Source: Blastocatellia bacterium UBA7656 (GTDB lineage Bacteria; Acidobacteriota; Blastocatellia; UBA7656). Taken from it: 64,000 nt of DNA. Where the stretch lies: NCBI GenBank assembly GCA_002483445.1, contig DLHY01000141.1, positions 86,316-150,315 of the forward strand, in the 5' to 3' direction. Within the stretch, counting starts at the first letter, position 1. Each line of letters begins with the position of its first letter. This document shows positions 50,043 through 59,741 of the stretch, in pieces. Under the pieces are notes generated by a model, which saw only the letters and a list, made by a program, of their open reading frames with translations, had not been told where the DNA came from and ran no database searches. A program made the translations under genes and the position numbers.

Positions 50043-51254
50043 ATGGCCGAAAAGAAGAAAAAAATGAGTGGAAAGAATCAGGGCGTTCAGAAATCGATCA
50101 CGCGAATACGCGCGCTTGCCGAAGCCATGGGCGATGATCCTCTACCGGCGGAGCTTTTAGATGAGGTTGAATTTCTCGTCGATCAGGGCAACGACAAACA
50201 GCTTCATCGCCTGCTCGATGACATGGAACTGAGCGAAGAAGCGTGGGCGGCTATTGATTACTGTCTCCAGGAGGCCGGGTACAGATTGCGCGCGTGGGCT
50301 TCTCCTGAAGACAAAGAGCCTTTCGTTGTCGTTCCATTCGCCGTCATGTTTTCGATCCCTGTGCTGAATGAAGAAATGAGAAGCTTCCCGGCCCGTCTTC
50401 CTGCGACCGTGCAGGAGGCTTCGGAGAAAAAAATCATCCGCCGCGCCCTCAGCCTCGGTCAAAAGCCGACCGTCTATCTGGATGATCGTCTCTACTGCAC
50501 GGACATTCCCCACTGGCGTCAGGAATCCGTTACCCGTCGTTACATCAAATCGTTCGTCGAGTTCGCCAGAGGCAAAATAGCGAAGCCGCTGCCGCTGGCC
50601 GTGACTTCGAAGAGGTCAGCCAGAGGCGGCTTCGGCGAGCTTGATGTCGGGGAAGTCAATATTCTGCATCGCGCGATGTGCGGAGTGATGGTCGCTCGTG
50701 AAAATGGCGCGGGGAAACTCGAAAGCCGATTGTTCAATGAGATGAAAACCGGCCCTGTGTCGGATTTAGGAAAGCTGATTCGCGCCGAGTTTGCTTCGCT
50801 TGGATTGCGGGCCGAAGTCGAAGTGAGCGTCTTTCCTCATCTGGCCGAACTGTGGCAGGTGCCGGAAATCGGGCTTCAGCTTCAAAGACATCTTCACCTC
50901 AACATAGAGACGGAAGTTGCGATGCAGCGGCTTCTGGATATGGTCGAGCCGGGAGAAGTCATCGCCCCTGTGCTTTACGTCTCGCATCACGGCGGGGAAG
51001 AGTTGGTCAGAGAGATAAGGCTTGCGGCCTACAGCAGCGAGGAGGCGAAGGAGCCGTTTTTCACTTATGTCTGGCAGATCGCTCATGAACTGGAGCAGCC
51101 GGACGATGTTTCGGAAGGAGTGATGGAGATAGGGCGACTTCTGAGCGCGCGGCTGGTGATGCTCGACGGGCTGTTTCCGAATCAGCGATGCAGCGATTGC
51201 GGCGGAGTTCTGTTTCCGGGGCCGAGCGGCATGTCTCACGGATTCGAAGAGTAG
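50043..51254 (+). CDS. Hypothetical protein of 403 residues
   Basis: A soluble protein with a basic N-terminus, a helical part (about 25-75), a mixed alpha/beta body and a CxxC near the end (RCSDCGGVLFPGPSGMSHGFEE), perhaps a half zinc site. No family is recognised. It stands alone and divergent from the ABC operon. A convergent hairpin (51330-51371) follows. Confidence 0.5.
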   Translation: MAEKKKKMSGKNQGVQKSITRIRALAEAMGDDPLPAELLDEVEFLVDQGNDKQLHRLLDDMELSEEAWAAIDYCLQEAGYRLRAWASPEDKEPFVVVPFAVMFSIPVLNEEMRSFPARLPATVQEASEKKIIRRALSLGQKPTVYLDDRLYCTDIPHWRQESVTRRYIKSFVEFARGKIAKPLPLAVTSKRSARGGFGELDVGEVNILHRAMCGVMVARENGAGKLESRLFNEMKTGPVSDLGKLIRAEFASLGLRAEVEVSVFPHLAELWQVPEIGLQLQRHLHLNIETEVAMQRLLDMVEPGEVIAPVLYVSHHGGEELVREIRLAAYSSEEAKEPFFTYVWQIAHELEQPDDVSEGVMEIGRLLSARLVMLDGLFPNQRCSDCGGVLFPGPSGMSHGFEE

Positions 51255-51329
51255 AGGAGAGAATCCTCTCTTCCAGATCATTGTTCAACCTGACTGCGCG
51301 ATCGCTCAACGCTTCCTTCAACGCAGATG

Positions 51330-51371
51330 AGGCGGATTTATACGGACATTCTGATCCGTATAAATCCGCCT
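51330..51371. terminator. Perfect 17-bp hairpin between convergent genes
   Basis: 51330-51346 (AGGCGGATTTATACGGA) pairs exactly with 51355-51371, 8-base loop. It lies between genes ending at 51254 (+) and 51392 (-), so a bidirectional terminator is likely; a small dispersed repeat is the alternative. Confidence 0.5.
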
Positions 51372-51391
51372 GATCCGTTTCACCGGGTGAC

Positions 51392-52459
51392 TCAACGGCG
51401 AGTGGTTGCCAGATGATTATACGCTCGCGTTATGGCAGCTTCCGACGCGGCGTTCCACGAAGGAAAGTTCTTTTCATGTTTGGGAGCAAGTTCGGCTTTC
51501 ACGCTCGCCTTCGCTTCATCGAGCGTCCTGCCCGCTTCGACTGCGCGGCGCACTGCCGTGATCAGATCATCGAGAAAAGCGCGGAGCATCTGCAATCGCT
51601 CCTTGCCCTGCTGCACGTCGCCGTGTCCGGGGATGGTCTGCGTGTAGTCCAGCTTTTCTACACCGGCAAGCGTCGCGCTCCATTCCACCGGAAAGGCATC
51701 TCTCATGAGCGGAATTCCATTCGTCACCAGATCGCCCGTGACCAGCACTTTCTCTTTTGGCAGGAAAACGACCACGTCGCCTTCCGTATGGCCGCGACCG
51801 AAATAAAGTATCTGCACCTGTCGGTCGCCCGCGTGCAGGGTCATCGAGCGATCAAGCGTGAGAGTCGGCAGCGCGATTTCGAGATTCTCGATCTCCTTGA
51901 ACAGAGCCTCGGCCTGAGCGATCTGACCTTCAAGCTGTCGCTTCTGAGTGTCGGTCATCGGGCGACCATCCACTTTTCCGATTGCGAGCCGCGATTTGAA
52001 ATCGGCGATCTGTTTGGGAAGCAGTTGCTTTTGATCTTTGAGAAACGGTATCTCGATGGAGACGATATCGCGGCGCGTGTTTGTGTGCGAAATGATATCA
52101 AGCACTCCGGGAAAGCTTGATGAATAAGTCGAATTTCCCTGAATGTGATCCGGGTGCCAGTGGGTATTGACCAGATAGCGGACTGATTTGTTGTTGGTCA
52201 TCACGGCGATCAGCCGCGCCGCCTCGCGCGCCGCCGACGGGGTGAGGTGCGAATCAATGATCATCACCTTATCTCCAAGCTCGATGACCGCAGCATTCGA
52301 AACGGCGAGCGAGGGCGCGCGCTGTTTGACGATCAAAGCCCAGACTCCCGGCACGACCGGCTTGACGGTGAAATAATCCGAGGCCAGAGGGTCGGCCTGC
52401 TGCGCAAAGCTGATTTGCGGGAGCGCGAAAAACAAAACGAGCAGCGAGAGTGATTTCAT
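51392..52459 (-). CDS. Exported metallo-beta-lactamase-fold hydrolase
   Basis: About 355 residues. Signal peptide (LSLLVLFFALPQISFAQQ) then an MBL fold with HxHxDH motif NTHWHPDHIQGN, GRGHTEGD, GDLVTNG and IPGHGDVQQG; zinc ligands are complete. The helical C-terminus (MLRAFLDDLITAVRRAVEAG) is typical of periplasmic MBL proteins related to subclass B3 but not clearly a beta-lactamase. ATG 52459 has GGAGGAGGA upstream; an ATG 21 bases earlier is less likely. Confidence 0.85.
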   Translation of the reverse strand: MKSLSLLVLFFALPQISFAQQADPLASDYFTVKPVVPGVWALIVKQRAPSLAVSNAAVIELGDKVMIIDSHLTPSAAREAARLIAVMTNNKSVRYLVNTHWHPDHIQGNSTYSSSFPGVLDIISHTNTRRDIVSIEIPFLKDQKQLLPKQIADFKSRLAIGKVDGRPMTDTQKRQLEGQIAQAEALFKEIENLEIALPTLTLDRSMTLHAGDRQVQILYFGRGHTEGDVVVFLPKEKVLVTGDLVTNGIPLMRDAFPVEWSATLAGVEKLDYTQTIPGHGDVQQGKERLQMLRAFLDDLITAVRRAVEAGRTLDEAKASVKAELAPKHEKNFPSWNAASEAAITRAYNHLATTRR

Positions 52460-52484
52460 AAGAATCCTCCTCCGTTTCAATGTG

Positions 52485-53531
52485 TCACAGGTGCTTTCGT
52501 AAATAGTTGACGATCAGATAACCGTCGTAGTATTTGAAGGGCGCTTCGCCCATCGTGTAATGCCCCCAGGGAACCAGCTTTCTCTCAAATCCGACGCGAT
52601 GTCGATTGCATTCCTCGAAGAGCAGACGTGAAAGCTCCCGTGTGAAGGTGAAATCATAGCGGGCCGAAATCATCAGCCCGCGACGGCGGTCGTCTGCGAG
52701 TTTCCACACATAAGCGTTCGGGCTTATGGCCATCCACGCCCGCCGCAACTCTTCCCGCGTCACATTCATTTCGAGAGTTTGTCTTATATGCTCTGTCGCC
52801 ATCCCGTCCCATACCACATCGCCGAAATAACTCGACACCAGATTGAATACGGCAGTCCTCAGCCGGGCGTCGTGAATGAAAGCGAGAAACGAGACGCACG
52901 AGCCGATGCTCGTCCCCGTTATGCCTATTCGGTCGTAGCCCTGGCTTATCAGCCAGTCAATCGCTGTGCGCGCATCGACGACGGCCTGACGCACGGCCTG
53001 AAGCGTTCGACCGAGATTGGCGCTCACCATGTAATCGGCGCGCTCCAGTTCTTCGGGCATTCGCCGGTCGTGATAAGGAAGGCTCAACCGGAGCGCGGCT
53101 ATCTGGAAGCGATTGAGCAGGTGGCACAGCGCGACATGGCTTTCCGATTGACCATTCCACTGAGGCAGCACCAGCACGGCGCGGCGACGGGCGCGAGCTA
53201 CTTCGTCCGCGGTTTCTCCTCTGCGACGGGGCGCAGGGAAATAGCGCGCATAGACGGTGTTGTTTTCCCGGTAAGGCGTCTCGATCCGGCTCGCGAAACT
53301 GAGCCAGTGGTCGTCGCAAGAAAAATCTACGGAGCCATTCACTCCAAAGAAGCGGTCGCTTTCAGCCACGGCGCGTTCGTTGAACTGAAATAGAATATCC
53401 CGATCCTTTGAGTTTGCGTGCATCTGCCGGGCATCGAGGAATTCGACGCCCCATTCGAACGGGCGCACCACGCGATTCGTCGTGCGGTCAACTAACCGGC
53501 GCTCCCATTTGTGCATCAAACGCTCAAGCAT
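52485..53531 (-). CDS. Alpha/beta hydrolase, ABHD18-like
   Basis: A protein of 348 residues. Nucleophile elbow GITGTSIGSCVSF with the catalytic Ser, oxyanion-region sequence VLVLPQWNGQSESHVAL, a later Asp in SARYDFTFT and the catalytic-type His in WGHYTMGEAPFKYYD. The layout matches ABHD18/DUF2048-like hydrolases; substrate unknown, perhaps a lipid. It is followed 25 bases later by the MBL gene on the same strand. Confidence 0.72.
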   Translation of the reverse strand: MLERLMHKWERRLVDRTTNRVVRPFEWGVEFLDARQMHANSKDRDILFQFNERAVAESDRFFGVNGSVDFSCDDHWLSFASRIETPYRENNTVYARYFPAPRRRGETADEVARARRRAVLVLPQWNGQSESHVALCHLLNRFQIAALRLSLPYHDRRMPEELERADYMVSANLGRTLQAVRQAVVDARTAIDWLISQGYDRIGITGTSIGSCVSFLAFIHDARLRTAVFNLVSSYFGDVVWDGMATEHIRQTLEMNVTREELRRAWMAISPNAYVWKLADDRRRGLMISARYDFTFTRELSRLLFEECNRHRVGFERKLVPWGHYTMGEAPFKYYDGYLIVNYLRKHL

Positions 53532-53716
53532 ATTTGAAAACGGAAGAGGCTATTGTAGAGAAGCGTTGCCGATTTGCTCAAGGCTTTGAATCTATCACCC
53601 TTTCGGGTGATGCGGGGAATAAGCCCTGATCGAATGTGATTTTATTCATCCGCGCGACAAAAAAAGCGATTATAACGATCCCTTTTTCCGTCTTTACATG
53701 AGGGGGAGAGACTTTC
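53532..53716. other. Intergenic region, small hairpin
   Basis: A perfect hairpin ATCACCC-TTT-CGGGTGAT at about 53594-53611 and a TATAAC box near 53672. No gene seen. Confidence 0.35.
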
Positions 53717-53932
53717 ATGTCCGATCAATTAAAAAACAGTCTATCTGATGGAGCGCCGCTGGCTGTGTGCGTTTACGATTGCGATCTGGATTATGGCCAG
53801 CCCGGTGAAGAACTGGCTCCTATATGCTTCAGGGTATGCTGCGCGTTCGCCGCGATGCGCTGGGGCAACTCCTCTGAAGGTTTCTCCGGCCCGCCGCCTT
53901 ATGTCATCCGTCCGTTCCGCAAGGCTTCATAA
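53717..53932 (+). CDS. Possible small protein (71 residues)
   Basis: ATG with GAGGGGGAGAG upstream, a good ribosome-binding site. The sequence (MSDQLKNSLSDGAPLAVCVYDC…) has no known family; an overlapping frame encodes a hydrophobic stretch. It could be a short or frameshifted gene. Confidence 0.3.
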   Translation: MSDQLKNSLSDGAPLAVCVYDCDLDYGQPGEELAPICFRVCCAFAAMRWGNSSEGFSGPPPYVIRPFRKAS

Positions 53933-54010
53933 TGGTCAGGCTGGCGAATAAAACACCAGCGGTATCCTGTCACGGGCAGATCGACAGTCTTTGAGCGAGC
54001 CGATCAGGAA

Positions 54011-54445
54011 ATGAAGGGAGTTTGGAAAATGCGTGATTCCTTCGAAACATCCACGAAGCAGCAGACAACCATCAGGCGCAAGACCAGCCCTTTAATCGCC
54101 GTAGTCACACTATCGGCCACCATACTGTTCACGGGTTATAAGGGTTGTGCGGCGCTTAGCGATGCCAAGGGGGAAGTGTCCAATCTTCGTAAGAAGGAAG
54201 AAGTAAAGCTCATGAATAACGAACCGGACTATGGTTATACGGTGTCTGTAACTGTAAAAAATGTCGGCAAGGCCGGCGTTATCGAGATCAAGCCCTGGCT
54301 TACTTCATCCGAAGGGGAATGGAATCGTGCTCGAACCATGGAGTTTACAGCAGGCGAATCAAAGGATTTAACCTTTTTCTTTCACGAACCAACCATTAAT
54401 GCCACCGACATTGAATACGGAGTCGATGTCTTACCAAAATCCTGA
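54011..54445 (+). CDS. Single-TM protein with CARDB-like extracytoplasmic domain
   Basis: A protein of 144 residues (or 138 from ATG 54029). One N-terminal helix (SPLIAVVTLSATILFTGYKG) then a beta-sandwich-like segment (YTVSVTVKNVGKAGVIEIKPWL … FTAGESKDLTFFF) resembling CARDB or Ig-like adhesion domains. Role unknown. Confidence 0.5.
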   Translation: MKGVWKMRDSFETSTKQQTTIRRKTSPLIAVVTLSATILFTGYKGCAALSDAKGEVSNLRKKEEVKLMNNEPDYGYTVSVTVKNVGKAGVIEIKPWLTSSEGEWNRARTMEFTAGESKDLTFFFHEPTINATDIEYGVDVLPKS

Positions 54446-54561
54446 CAAAAACTATAAGGTCTCAAGGAGAGCGAAAAAGCCCGACTTTACTCATCGACAA
54501 ATCTCCTAAATGAAATAGTGATCTGTGCAGGCCTTCAGCTTACGCCGCATTTTTCAGATTT

Positions 54562-55041
54562 TCATTCAGCCACGTGCCGGATTGATCGTTTGCTGCGAAG
54601 CTCTTTTTCATACTCGAAGGCCGAGGCGATGTGTGATTGATAAAAGCGCGCCACGGGGCGCATCTCTTTGACCAGCGCGAGAGACCGCTCGGCGCTGATT
54701 CCCTTGTGGATCAGATAGCAGGCGACTATCGCAGGCGAGCGTTGCCACCCGGCGGTGCAATGCACATAAACCTGATTGCCGCGCTGCGCCGCTTCATCGA
54801 TCAGAGAAACGGCTCGCTCGATTATATCGTCAGGCAGGGGATGGTCAATGTCGAGAAGCGGGATGTTGAAGAGTTCTATGTTTGCTCGCGCGAGAGCTTT
54901 GAAATCATAAAGCTCGCGGGTTTCGAGATTGATGACGCGGCGAATACCCAAAGCGACAAGAACGGGAATATCGCTCGTTTCAAGCGTGGCCCCGCACCAT
55001 ACCTCCTCAGTTATCCGGTCAGCGTCGAGTCGGATTTCCAT
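54562..55041 (-). CDS. Dual-specificity protein phosphatase
   Basis: A protein of 159 residues. Active site VHCTAGWQRSPAIVACYL (Cys-x5-Arg) with the general acid region LLDIDHPLPDD; the short single-domain DSP fold. It would remove phosphate from Tyr or Ser/Thr, or from a small phosphorylated molecule. It follows the DUF3857 gene by 11 bases on the same strand and is probably co-transcribed with it. Confidence 0.82.
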   Translation of the reverse strand: MEIRLDADRITEEVWCGATLETSDIPVLVALGIRRVINLETRELYDFKALARANIELFNIPLLDIDHPLPDDIIERAVSLIDEAAQRGNQVYVHCTAGWQRSPAIVACYLIHKGISAERSLALVKEMRPVARFYQSHIASAFEYEKELRSKRSIRHVAE

Positions 55042-55052
55042 TGCGCATCCCT

Positions 55053-56999
55053 TTACTGCTTGAATGAAATTACGGCGCGATCGGCCTGATGCACCCGATC
55101 AAAGAACGCCTTGAGCGTCGGGTATTGATCCGGGGAGAAAATGATATCGTCGACCGTCAGGCTGCGCTCATAGATGACACGGTTCCCGTCGCGGGTGAAT
55201 GTGGCGCGGTATCGAGCCGCGCCTATGTCTTCACTGACCGGATCGGGCAGTTGCTCGATCTCGAATCCTTGAGGCGTTTCTATCACCACCCGCTCGCTTT
55301 CCGACCATGGGTAATGAAGATAAACCTGATTCGAGCGCTTCAGTCCGGCGAACAGGCTTTCATCACGATGGGAGAGAAGCGCGGGGCGCAGGAGCAGGCG
55401 GCTCCCCGCGCGAGAGGCGAACTGCGGCACGCTGAAACTGTAGGAAGTCACCGCAGGCGCGGCTGCGTTCGTGAGATTCGACACTGCGACAGACGGCTCG
55501 TTTATCATCGCTGCGGGGAAGAGATCATGCACGGGGCTGGCGAATCGTTTGCGCCTGTCATCAGGCGTGAGATCGATGACTTCGTTGCGAAGCTCGATTG
55601 CGCGCTGGCCCGCGATGCGCGATTCGATTTTCACATCCACTTTGCCGTCTCCGTAAGGCGCGACCGTAATCATTCGCTCTTCGCGGTTGAGCGCAGCCGT
55701 GCTCAAAGGAGTTTCGACGAATCGCAACTGGCGCGGGTCGTAAACGAGCGCGGTCGTGGCTTCCTTCTCCCACGAAAGCATACCGAGAGGGCAATAAGGC
55801 GTGCCGGGGTCGAAGAACTGCATCAGGCCGTCCGGGGCGACGACGGCAGTCACTTCGCTGTTGAACTGAAAGGCATCGGGGAAGGAGCGATGAAAGAAAT
55901 TCTCGTCCCGCGTAGTAAGTTCGGCCACCCGCGCATCCATCCTCGCGGCGCGAAGCATGGAGATGAACAATCGATTGATCTCGCGCGGGGTGCCATAGCG
56001 TCGCTTCAATGTCTGATCGGCAGTGCCGTTTTTCTTGTATTCGGAGGCTTCCGTTTCCGGGTCATTGGTCTGGAGGGAACCTATGTTGCGTATTTCGTTT
56101 TGAATGTAGTTGTAGATTCGCGCGATGCGCTGCTGCGCGTTGTCGTTCGAAAGAGTTATCTGCTCGACCACGCGGCGAACGGTGGCGGTGGGCCGGGTTT
56201 CATAATTTGCGCGCTCGTGCATACGGCGCGAATAGTTGAGCCAGTATTTTTCAGGATCGGTTTCAAGCTCTTCCGAATAATAGAGCCAGCCCCAGATTTT
56301 GACCGTCAGTTCGGGCGGCATCATCGGCTCGCGGCGAAAAGGCGGAATGTTCTCGGCGCGAATGTCGAACCTGCCGTTCCATTTCGGTTCGAACATTTTG
56401 GCGTCGGGCGCGTTGAAAGGCACCCAGCGGACTTCAAATCGCGAGACGGCGTGCGGCTGAATGGCGTAGTGAAGCTGGCGGGTGAACAGTTCCGATTGAA
56501 GATCGAGCGCGAAATAGCGGAAGCCCTTTGGATAAATCTGGCGATAGCGATATTCGATGATCGCGCCCTGTTCGACTGCGGGCATTGAAAATACTTTGGC
56601 GCGATGGACGCTGTAACGGGTTTTCAGTATGAGCTTGTCGAGTATGTCGCGCCCTTTGACTTCGACCACAGAGCCGTCTGGTCGGATGGTTCGAGCCTGC
56701 ACATCGGTTATGCGGCCAAGCCCCGCGACGTATGGAAGCTGCACATCGGCGAATCGGCGACCGCGATCATTGAATATTTTTATTCGGATATAGAGCTTGA
56801 GGTTCGTGCCTTCGGGGTCGTTGTCGTTAAGCTCGCCCTCGCGAAAGAGTATAACGGCGTCGGCGCCGGGGTCGCCTATATCGGCGGCCTCAAGGCGGAG
56901 TTCCTGCTGGGTGACGGCATTCCAGTCCGAGGCTTTGGCTTCCCGCGCCCCGTGCGCGAAAGTCAGTATCCAGAAAAGAGCAATCCATCGGCGCAACAT
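55053..56999 (-). CDS. DUF3857 and transglutaminase-fold exported protein
   Basis: A protein of 648 residues. Signal peptide, DUF3857 (about 60-230), then a transglutaminase-like domain (about 265-400) where RRYGTPREINRLFISMLRAARMDARVAEL replaces the usual GDCxDKA nucleophile region: no cysteine is seen at that place, so enzymatic activity is doubtful. The C-terminal DUF3858-type beta part ends AVISFKQ. Common in Bacteroidetes and Acidobacteria next to other envelope genes; function unproven. Confidence 0.8.
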   Translation of the reverse strand: MLRRWIALFWILTFAHGAREAKASDWNAVTQQELRLEAADIGDPGADAVILFREGELNDNDPEGTNLKLYIRIKIFNDRGRRFADVQLPYVAGLGRITDVQARTIRPDGSVVEVKGRDILDKLILKTRYSVHRAKVFSMPAVEQGAIIEYRYRQIYPKGFRYFALDLQSELFTRQLHYAIQPHAVSRFEVRWVPFNAPDAKMFEPKWNGRFDIRAENIPPFRREPMMPPELTVKIWGWLYYSEELETDPEKYWLNYSRRMHERANYETRPTATVRRVVEQITLSNDNAQQRIARIYNYIQNEIRNIGSLQTNDPETEASEYKKNGTADQTLKRRYGTPREINRLFISMLRAARMDARVAELTTRDENFFHRSFPDAFQFNSEVTAVVAPDGLMQFFDPGTPYCPLGMLSWEKEATTALVYDPRQLRFVETPLSTAALNREERMITVAPYGDGKVDVKIESRIAGQRAIELRNEVIDLTPDDRRKRFASPVHDLFPAAMINEPSVAVSNLTNAAAPAVTSYSFSVPQFASRAGSRLLLRPALLSHRDESLFAGLKRSNQVYLHYPWSESERVVIETPQGFEIEQLPDPVSEDIGAARYRATFTRDGNRVIYERSLTVDDIIFSPDQYPTLKAFFDRVHQADRAVISFKQ

Positions 57000-57120
57000 A
57001 AAGAGTTGACCTCAAAGATTTGCCGGGGGCGACGCCAAACGCCGCCGCAAGGAATTTAAGGAACGCGAAAGATTTTACTTCTATCGGGTCGAGCGATCAA
57101 CGCTTCAAGCGCATAAGCGC

Positions 57121-58074
57121 CTATGCCAGAGCTTGCCTCAGATGCTCAAGCGAGGTGTTGCCGCCTGAGCAAACGAGTCCAACTTTCTTTCCCTTCAACT
57201 CGTCTCTCAGCAGATAGGCCGCAGCAAGCGGCGATGCGCCCGCGCCTTCGGCCAGCGTGTGAGCGCGCTCGATCATCCATCGCATGGCAAGGCGTATCTC
57301 TTCATCCTTGACCAGCACGAAATCATCGAGCATGTCCCACAGTATTCGCTGAGGCAGCGCAAATCCTGCGCCTGTGGCAAGCCCTTCAGCAAAAGTGCGA
57401 TTCGGGGCTTCAAGCATTTCCTTGTGACGCCACGACTCGTAAGCCGCAGGCGAATTCTGCGACTGCACGCCTATGATGCGAACCCGCGCGCCCAGAGCGC
57501 GAGCCGCGACGCACACCCCGGCAGCGCCGCTTCCTCCGCCAACAGGCACAAGCACCACATCAAGCTCAGGCTGATCCTCGAACATCTCAAGCGCATAAGT
57601 GGCAACGCCTGCGATAAGCAGCGGCTCATCACCCGAATGAACATAACGCGCGCCTGTCTCTCTCGCGATCTCTTCGCAATGCACGCGCGCATCATCGAAC
57701 CTCTCGCCGTGAAAGATCACCTCTGCGCCCAATCCTCGCATCGCGGCGACCTTGCCGGGGTTTGCGCCTTCGGGGACGACTATGCGGGCAGGCACATTGA
57801 AGAGCCGCGCGCCATAGGCGACCGACTGGCCGTGATTGCCGGTCGAAGCACAGATGACTCCGCGAGAGCGTTCCTCTTTGCTCATCTGCGATACGAGATT
57901 GATTCCGCCGCGGACTTTGAATGCGCCGACAGGTTGATAGTTTTCATGCTTGATGAAACAGCTTGCGCCTGTTAATTCGTCAATCGCCGGATAGCTGTGC
58001 AGCGGCGTCCGCGCAAGATAAGGGGCGATCTGTTTTCGAGCGATCAGTACATCCTGAAACGTAGGAACGCGCAT
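57121..58074 (-). CDS. PLP-dependent threonine dehydratase / serine racemase-like enzyme
   Basis: A protein of 317 residues, the length of the short (biodegradative or serine-racemase) class without regulatory ACT domain. Schiff-base Lys in ENYQPVGAFKVRGG, CASTGNHGQSVAYGARL, VPVGGGSGAAGV and VCSGGNTS. It deaminates Thr/Ser to oxoacid or racemises Ser. ATG 58074 with AGAGG upstream is chosen over a longer frame that reads through a short tandem repeat. It is transcribed alone. Confidence 0.85.
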   Translation of the reverse strand: MRVPTFQDVLIARKQIAPYLARTPLHSYPAIDELTGASCFIKHENYQPVGAFKVRGGINLVSQMSKEERSRGVICASTGNHGQSVAYGARLFNVPARIVVPEGANPGKVAAMRGLGAEVIFHGERFDDARVHCEEIARETGARYVHSGDEPLLIAGVATYALEMFEDQPELDVVLVPVGGGSGAAGVCVAARALGARVRIIGVQSQNSPAAYESWRHKEMLEAPNRTFAEGLATGAGFALPQRILWDMLDDFVLVKDEEIRLAMRWMIERAHTLAEGAGASPLAAAYLLRDELKGKKVGLVCSGGNTSLEHLRQALA

Positions 58075-58089
58075 AGAGAACCTCTTCGA

Positions 58090-58123
58090 AAGTCTGGAGT
58101 CCGAGGTCGCGAGTCTGGAATCA
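58090..58123. repeat. AGTCTGG-type repeat upstream of the dehydratase
   Basis: Degenerate heptamers (GTCTGGA, GTCCGAG, GTCGCGA, GTCTGGA) just before the gene's ribosome-binding region. Confidence 0.45.
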
Positions 58124-58166
58124 GACAAATTGAAAATCACACAAACGCCCGCCAGTGTCAACTATG

Positions 58167-58267
58167 GGGAGTGCGGAATTCGGAGTGCGGAGTGCGGAGA
58201 AATAAAGCGATGAGTTTTCATCCCTCACTACTCCACTCCGCATTCCACATTCCGCACTCCGAATTCG
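58167..58267. repeat. Heptamer-repeat hairpin (GAGTGCGG type)
   Basis: Left arm 58168-58199 (GAGTGCGGAATTCGGAGTGC…), right arm 58231-58266 with CACTCCGCATTCC units. Same sequence type as 45211-45279. Confidence 0.85.
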
Positions 58268-59626
58268 TCAGTCGCCATAGCTTTCGCGGACGGCGCGAGA
58301 GGGAACGCGAAAATCAGTCAGGCTCATGGCCAGTAGCCACACGACTCCGGGGCTTGCCGAGAGCGCGCCTGATATGACCATCACTGCGCGAGGGCCAAGC
58401 CATTTTATGAGCCAGCCGCTTGCAACCGTCGCTATGGCCATCGTCGATAGCTCAAGCGAGCGGTCAGTCGTGAATACCCGACCGCGATAGTGATCCGGCA
58501 GCACGCGCATCATAAACGTCTCCTGCACGCCGAACTCTGCGCCGAGTACAAGCCGCGCCGCCGCCACAAACACTGCCATCAGCGCAAGCGAAGGCATAAG
58601 TCCCGCAACCGACAGGAGCGCCCCTTGAGCGACGAGCGACCATCCGATGAACAATCCGGCGCGATGCTCTTCCGTAGCCCACGCGCCCGCGCGACGGGCC
58701 AGTACCATTCCAAGAAAAAGCCCCGCGCCGCTCGCCGTGAAGAGAGCCGCCACGTTCCAGTCGCCCAGATCATCGTGAGCGAAAGTGTGCGCGCCCATCT
58801 GATCGAACAGCAGATTGACCATTCCGCCGCCGGTCGCCCATCCCACGTTGAGCAATATGATCCCGCGAACGAACGGCGTCACCCATATATAGCTCAACCC
58901 TTCGCGCAGGTCTTTGAAGAAGCTGCCGGCTGTCTCAACAGGCTGTTCGCTTCCGGCTATCGGCGCGCTCGCGCAACTCTCGGCTGACATCGGATCGACT
59001 TGAGGCTTTGCGACTGATTGTGTCTGTGTGGTCTTTCTCATCACCGCTTCGGGTATGAGAATGATGAACACAGCCGACGCGATGAAGGACAGGGAATTGA
59101 CCAGAAAAGCCACGTTGTAGCCGAACTGCACGGCGGTCACTCCGCCCAAGGCCGCTCCGAGCGTGTACTGTAGAAAGCGCGTCGAGAACATCATCACGTT
59201 GGCCGTGAGCAGTTCGCGCGATGTGACCATGTTGGGCATCGCCGCGTTTTTCGCCGCTTCGAAAAACATGCTGATCGTCGTCATCATCGCGCTGCACGCC
59301 ACGATTATCCACGGCGCGCGGAGCGGAATCGCTATGAGATAGACGAGCGCCACTGCTGCGCGAAGCACATCGGCGACGATCATTATGCGCTTGCGCGAAA
59401 ATCTGTCCGTCAGCACTCCCGCGATGGGAGCGGCCAGAAGGAATGGAAGCAGACGGGCCACCAGGAGCGCAGTGGCGACGAGCGCCGATCCACTCAACAG
59501 CCGCACGACTCCGAGTTCGGCTATGAAGGAAAACCATGTTCCCAGTTCGCTTATGAACTGGCCCGTCCAAAGGCGGCGAAAGTTTTTATTGCGCCTGAGC
59601 AATTCGCTGTAGGTTGCCGAATTCAT
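58268..59626 (-). CDS. MFS transporter (MFS_3, EntS-like)
   Basis: A protein of 452 residues with about 12 TM helices. The N-terminal pattern NFRRLWTGQFISELGTWFSFIAELG and the loop APIAGVLTDRFSRKRIMI are typical of the EntS/MFS_3 group of exporters. Substrate unknown. ATG 59626 (GAGGTGG upstream) is chosen over a GTG six bases earlier. A 28-residue hydrophilic loop lies in the middle between the two six-helix halves. Confidence 0.9.
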   Translation of the reverse strand: MNSATYSELLRRNKNFRRLWTGQFISELGTWFSFIAELGVVRLLSGSALVATALLVARLLPFLLAAPIAGVLTDRFSRKRIMIVADVLRAAVALVYLIAIPLRAPWIIVACSAMMTTISMFFEAAKNAAMPNMVTSRELLTANVMMFSTRFLQYTLGAALGGVTAVQFGYNVAFLVNSLSFIASAVFIILIPEAVMRKTTQTQSVAKPQVDPMSAESCASAPIAGSEQPVETAGSFFKDLREGLSYIWVTPFVRGIILLNVGWATGGGMVNLLFDQMGAHTFAHDDLGDWNVAALFTASGAGLFLGMVLARRAGAWATEEHRAGLFIGWSLVAQGALLSVAGLMPSLALMAVFVAAARLVLGAEFGVQETFMMRVLPDHYRGRVFTTDRSLELSTMAIATVASGWLIKWLGPRAVMVISGALSASPGVVWLLAMSLTDFRVPSRAVRESYGD

Positions 59627-59651
59627 GACCACCTCTCGTCGGGAAACAGAA

Positions 59652-59740
59652 GCCAGGAGTCAGAAGTCAGAAGTCAGAAGTCAGAATAAAATAACCGACT
59701 CCCGACCCCTGACCCCTGCCTCCTGATCCCTGATCCCTGC
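59652..59740. repeat. Two adjoining heptamer repeats
   Basis: CAGAAGT units (59655-59684) then CCCCTGA/CCCTGAT units (59703-59740). Both unit types occur elsewhere in the window. Confidence 0.85.
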
Positions 59741-59741
59741 C

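Noticed and set aside
53748..53951. Hydrophobic 67-codon frame overlapping the small gene at 53717
   Set aside because: Weaker start signals than the 53717 frame; could be part of a frameshifted gene but cannot be shown.
55089..56588. 499-codon plus-strand frame opposite the DUF3857 gene
   Set aside because: Antisense shadow of a gene with signal peptide and known domains.
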